Of a stretch of 64,000 nucleotides of DNA, positions 61,121 to 64,000 are shown piece by piece. Position numbers and translations under genes: made by a program. This DNA is from Bradyrhizobium sp. CB82 (lineage in GTDB: Bacteria > Pseudomonadota > Alphaproteobacteria > Rhizobiales > Xanthobacteraceae), in the NCBI RefSeq assembly GCF_029714405.1, contig NZ_CP121650.1, positions 1,364,001 to 1,428,000 on the forward strand, read 5' to 3'. Within the stretch, counting starts at the first letter, position 1. Every line of letters starts with the position of its first letter. Below the pieces are notes generated by a model, which saw nothing but the letters and a program-made list of their open reading frames with translations, was not told the DNA's origin and ran no database searches.

Positions 61121-61930
61121 ATGCGGATGGGATTTGCAGACTATCGAACGGCATTGGTAACGGGTGCGTCCTCGGGCATCGGGGCCGCGACGGTCCGCCG
61201 TCTGAGCGACGAGGGACTCGAGGTTTACGCGATCGGGCGTAACTCCGAACGGCTGACACGCTTGTCCGCGCAGACGGGCTGCCGCGCCTGTGTGGTCGAC
61301 CTGAACGATACGCGCGCGCTGACAGAGCTCGCAAAAGCGGCTGCATTCGACGTTCTCGTCAATAATGCGGGCCAGTCCCGGCGCGGGAGTATTCTCAACA
61401 CCGCCGCTGAGGACGTCGATACACTCGTGGACGTAAATCTGCGAGCGGTTGTCCATCTCACGCGCTTGATCGTGCCGGAAATGGCAAAGCGTGACCGTGG
61501 CCACGTCGTGAACGTCTCCTCCATCGCCGGCCACTATGCGTTCGGCGAGAACGCGACGACGTTCAATTCCTCGGTCGCCTACCACGCGACCAAGGCCGGC
61601 ATCCATTCGCTGACGAAGCAATTGCGCGTCGATCTTTACGGCACCCGCGTTCGCGTCACCGAGGTATCGCCGGGGCGGGTTGCGACCGCCATTTTCGGCG
61701 ATCCAGACGAGGGCGGTGAAGGGGACACCCGTTTCGTTGGCGCATTCGAGACCCTCCAACCTGAAGATATCGCGGACGCGATCGCGTTCGCGGTGGGAAC
61801 GCCGATCCGCATGAATGTCGCCACACTCGAGGTCGTTCCGACGCTCCAGGTCATCGGCGACCTGCGATTTGCGCGTCGGTCTGAGGCCGCGCAACTGACA
61901 ATGATTGACGACGGAGCTGACAATGCCTGA
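61121..61930 (+). CDS. Short-chain dehydrogenase/reductase
   Basis: This 269-residue SDR has ALVTGASSGIGAATVRRL, NNAGQSRRGS, SSIAGHYAFG and YHATKAG (catalytic Tyr and Lys). ATG 61121 or 61127 follows AGAGAG. Its last codons overlap the aminotransferase start (61923), so the two are cotranscribed. The pattern resembles YdfG-like serine/3-hydroxy acid dehydrogenases. The substrate is likely an amino or hydroxy acid metabolite linked to the aminotransferase. Confidence 0.9.
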   Translation: MRMGFADYRTALVTGASSGIGAATVRRLSDEGLEVYAIGRNSERLTRLSAQTGCRACVVDLNDTRALTELAKAAAFDVLVNNAGQSRRGSILNTAAEDVDTLVDVNLRAVVHLTRLIVPEMAKRDRGHVVNVSSIAGHYAFGENATTFNSSVAYHATKAGIHSLTKQLRVDLYGTRVRVTEVSPGRVATAIFGDPDEGGEGDTRFVGAFETLQPEDIADAIAFAVGTPIRMNVATLEVVPTLQVIGDLRFARRSEAAQLTMIDDGADNA

Positions 61931-63125
61931 ACTTGCGAACCGCCTGAAGACTGTAAAGGTGTCCGCCTCGGCGGCCATGACAGACAAGGCGCGAGAACTC
62001 CGCGATGCCGGTGTCAAGATCGTCAGCCTGTCGTCCGGCGAGCCCGATTTTCCGACGCCGGAGCATGCGATCGAGGCTGCCCACAAGGCGGCACTGGCGG
62101 GGGACACGAAATATCCGGCGATGCCGGGCACGGTGGCGCTCCGAACCGCAGTGCAGCGTAAGTTCAAGCGCGAGAACAATCTCGACTATGCCCTCGATGA
62201 GATCCTGATCGCCAATGGCGGTAAGCAGATCATCTTCAACGCGCTGTTCGCCACGTGCAATCCCAGCGACGAGGTGGTCATTCCAGCCCCCGGCTGGATC
62301 ACCTACGCGGACATAGTTCTCTTGGCTGAGGCGAAGCCCGTGTCCGTGCCTTGCCCGGAAAACAACCAGTTCAAATTGCGACCGGCAGACCTCGAGGCAG
62401 CGATCACGCCGAGAACCAAGTGGCTGATCCTGAACTTCCCGAACAACCCGACCGGCGCGGCCTGCTCGCGCGCCGAGATGCGCGCGATCGCGGACGTCAT
62501 GCTGAAATACCCTGACGTCTGGATCCTGACCGACGATATCTATGAACACCTCACCTATGACGGCTTCGAATTCTGCACCATCGCCGAGGTCGAGCCGAGA
62601 TTGAAGGAGCGTGTCGTCACCGTCAACGGCGCTTCCAAGGCCTACGCCATGACGGGCTGGCGGGTCGGCTATTGCGGCGGTCCGAAGGAACTGATTGCCG
62701 CTATGACCAACGTCCATGGTCAGGCGACCGGCGGAATCTGCACGCTGAGCCAGGCAGCCGCCGTGGCGGTTCTGGACGGCCCGCAAGGTTACCTGAAGGA
62801 GCGCGCCAACATCTATCGCGATCGGCGCGACCTCGTGGTTTCGCTGCTCAATCGAATCCCCGGGATCACCTGCCACAAGCCGGAGGGCGCGTTCTACGTG
62901 TTCCCGAACATCGCCGGCTGCATCGGCAAGACTTCAACGGGTGGGCGTCGGCTCGAGACCGACGCCGACTTCATCTCGGCCCTGCTCGAGGAGCAGCACG
63001 TCGCCGCTGTTCACGGCGGAGCTTACGGAATGAGCCCGTATTTCCGGATCTCTTACGCGACCGACACGGAGACCCTGAAGGAGGGCTGCCGGCGCATCGG
63101 CAATTTCTGTGAAGGCTTGCGCTGA
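61923..63125 (+). CDS. Class I/II aminotransferase (aspartate aminotransferase-like)
   Basis: This 400-residue PLP enzyme has SSGEPDFPTPEHAIEAA, AMPGTVALRTAVQRKF, NFPNNPTGA, TDDIYEHLTYDG, the PLP-lysine motif NGASKAYAMTGWRVGY and FRISYATD near the C-terminus (substrate Arg). ATG 61923 follows CGGAG and overlaps the SDR stop. It belongs to fold type I, subfamily of AspAT-like enzymes. The substrate cannot be told from sequence alone. Confidence 0.92.
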   Translation: MPELANRLKTVKVSASAAMTDKARELRDAGVKIVSLSSGEPDFPTPEHAIEAAHKAALAGDTKYPAMPGTVALRTAVQRKFKRENNLDYALDEILIANGGKQIIFNALFATCNPSDEVVIPAPGWITYADIVLLAEAKPVSVPCPENNQFKLRPADLEAAITPRTKWLILNFPNNPTGAACSRAEMRAIADVMLKYPDVWILTDDIYEHLTYDGFEFCTIAEVEPRLKERVVTVNGASKAYAMTGWRVGYCGGPKELIAAMTNVHGQATGGICTLSQAAAVAVLDGPQGYLKERANIYRDRRDLVVSLLNRIPGITCHKPEGAFYVFPNIAGCIGKTSTGGRRLETDADFISALLEEQHVAAVHGGAYGMSPYFRISYATDTETLKEGCRRIGNFCEGLR

Positions 63126-63304
63126 GGGAAGGCGCCAGAAGAGGCGGCTTGGTGGTCCGCCCTTGGGCAGGATGCCGCAGCCATTGTCATAACCGTTTGC
63201 AATGCCCCTAAACGAAGACAATCATGGCCCAGTCAGGAGGCGAAGATTAACCTTCGCCTAAAGAGGGGCAGGTCTTGGGATCGCGCAGTCGAGGACGGCC
63301 AGTA

Positions 63305-64000
63305 ATGACCAGCGACGGAGCGGTGGTGGTGAGTGTCCACCCAGAGACCCGACGGGGGTCGCGGTGGAGCCTCCACTTGCCCGCGGGACTCCTGGCGCTC
63401 CCGCTGCTGCTCTTCCTGGCCTATTTCTTCTTTTATCCCGCAATCGCGCTGCTGTTCTCGAGCATACAAACCCAAAACAGCCAGGGGATCATCGGACGTC
63501 CGTTCACGATCGCGCACTATGCAAGGCTCGTCAATGTCGACCTCTATGCGCGGGTGTTCTGGACGACGCTCCGGATCAGCCTGATCACGTCGGCGCTCGC
63601 GACCGTGCTGGCCTATCCGGTCGCCCTGGTGATGGTGAAGAGCAGGCCTCTCGTCACGCGGATCATCACGCTCATCGTCATCGCGCCGCTCGTCGTCAGC
63701 GTGGTCGTGCGCGGATACGGATGGCAGCTCATCCTGGCGAACGGCCCGAAGGGAATGCTGAACTGGATCATGATGACGCTTCATATCGTCGATGGACCGG
63801 TTTCGATCCTCTATACCGAGAAAGCCGTAGTCATCGGGTCGCTGCACGTCTTCTTCCCGATGATGGTGCTGCCGCTGGCCTCGGCGCTCGGCAAGATCGA
63901 TCGCAATCTGGAGGACGCGGCGCGCGTTCTCGGCGCGCCCTGGTGGAAGGTTTTCCTGCGGATCACGCTGCCCTTGAGCATGCCTGGTTTCGTGGCGGGC
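63305..64000 (+). CDS. ABC transporter permease, PotB/spermidine-putrescine type (partial)
   Basis: From ATG 63305 the frame stays open to the window end (232 codons). It has an N-terminal TM (LLALPLLLFLAYFFFYPAIA), a periplasmic loop, several TM helices (ISLITSALATVLAYPVALVM, IITLIVIAPLVVSVVVRGYG) and the EAA signature EDAARVLGAPWWKVFLRITL. This is the permease type of spermidine/putrescine or similar importers. The rest lies beyond 64000. It may be transcribed with the aminotransferase, 180 bp upstream. Confidence 0.88.
   Translation, partial: MTSDGAVVVSVHPETRRGSRWSLHLPAGLLALPLLLFLAYFFFYPAIALLFSSIQTQNSQGIIGRPFTIAHYARLVNVDLYARVFWTTLRISLITSALATVLAYPVALVMVKSRPLVTRIITLIVIAPLVVSVVVRGYGWQLILANGPKGMLNWIMMTLHIVDGPVSILYTEKAVVIGSLHVFFPMMVLPLASALGKIDRNLEDAARVLGAPWWKVFLRITLPLSMPGFVAG

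Overview
The window looks like a GC-rich alphaproteobacterial chromosome, most probably Bradyrhizobium or a close relative. This rests on recognition, not a search. The signs are many small orphan proteins of rhizobial type, Rhizobiales-type Zur operators, a cobalamin riboswitch ahead of a TonB receptor, IS66, IS110, IS91 and recombinase-in-trio elements, and a CAT-anticodon tRNA-Ile.

Bases 1-14,200 are a decayed mobile-element zone. An IS66 element (tnpB end plus tnpC) is split into 1-1140 and 7903-8442 by about 6.8 kb. That insert holds a recombinase-in-trio (RIT) element with matching inverted ends (1138-5225), then a tyrosine recombinase plus an IS91-family HUH transposase. A second IS66 (9448-12605) still has both inverted repeats and a perfect 8-bp target duplication, TAATGACA. 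It cut a 74-codon gene in two, and its own tnpC is frameshifted. Several broken small genes follow.

Bases 14,235-35,531 are bounded by two tRNA-Ile(CAT) genes that differ only by compensated changes in the T stem. Between them lie a cobalamin-riboswitch-controlled TonB receptor with a PepSY membrane protein, a hipBA toxin-antitoxin locus with reiterated operators, two copies of a LuxR-type regulator plus small membrane protein module (one copy broken), a lipoprotein operon, a secreted nuclease, a DUF3892 protein, a PilZ protein, a NYN-domain protein and an IS110 element. A near-palindrome TCCCAAAYGGGA occurs four times here, each time upstream of a gene, and may mark a local regulon.

Bases 35,676-46,785 form a coherent zinc-starvation locus. 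A zur gene and tandem Zur-box-like palindromes separate zur from a minus-strand operon: a small protein, a COG0523 GTPase, a DUF2946 protein, a TonB-dependent receptor, exbB, exbD and tonB. A third Zur-like box lies between the zinc endopeptidase gene mepA and an operon of two more COG0523 GTPases and a small Cys protein. A frameshifted His-rich protein sits at the tonB end. The tonB 3' end is also frameshifted.

Bases 46,878-51,141 hold a broken HTH gene, a Fic enzyme and small rhizobial proteins. Bases 51,876-58,790 hold a sensor kinase and NtrC-type regulator, followed by a textbook sigma-54 promoter ahead of two paralogous repeat proteins, an MFS transporter and an ArsB/NhaD-like transporter broken by one in-frame stop. 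Bases 59,256-64,000 are ordinary metabolic chromosome: two small proteins, two short-chain dehydrogenases, an aminotransferase and the start of a polyamine-type ABC permease.
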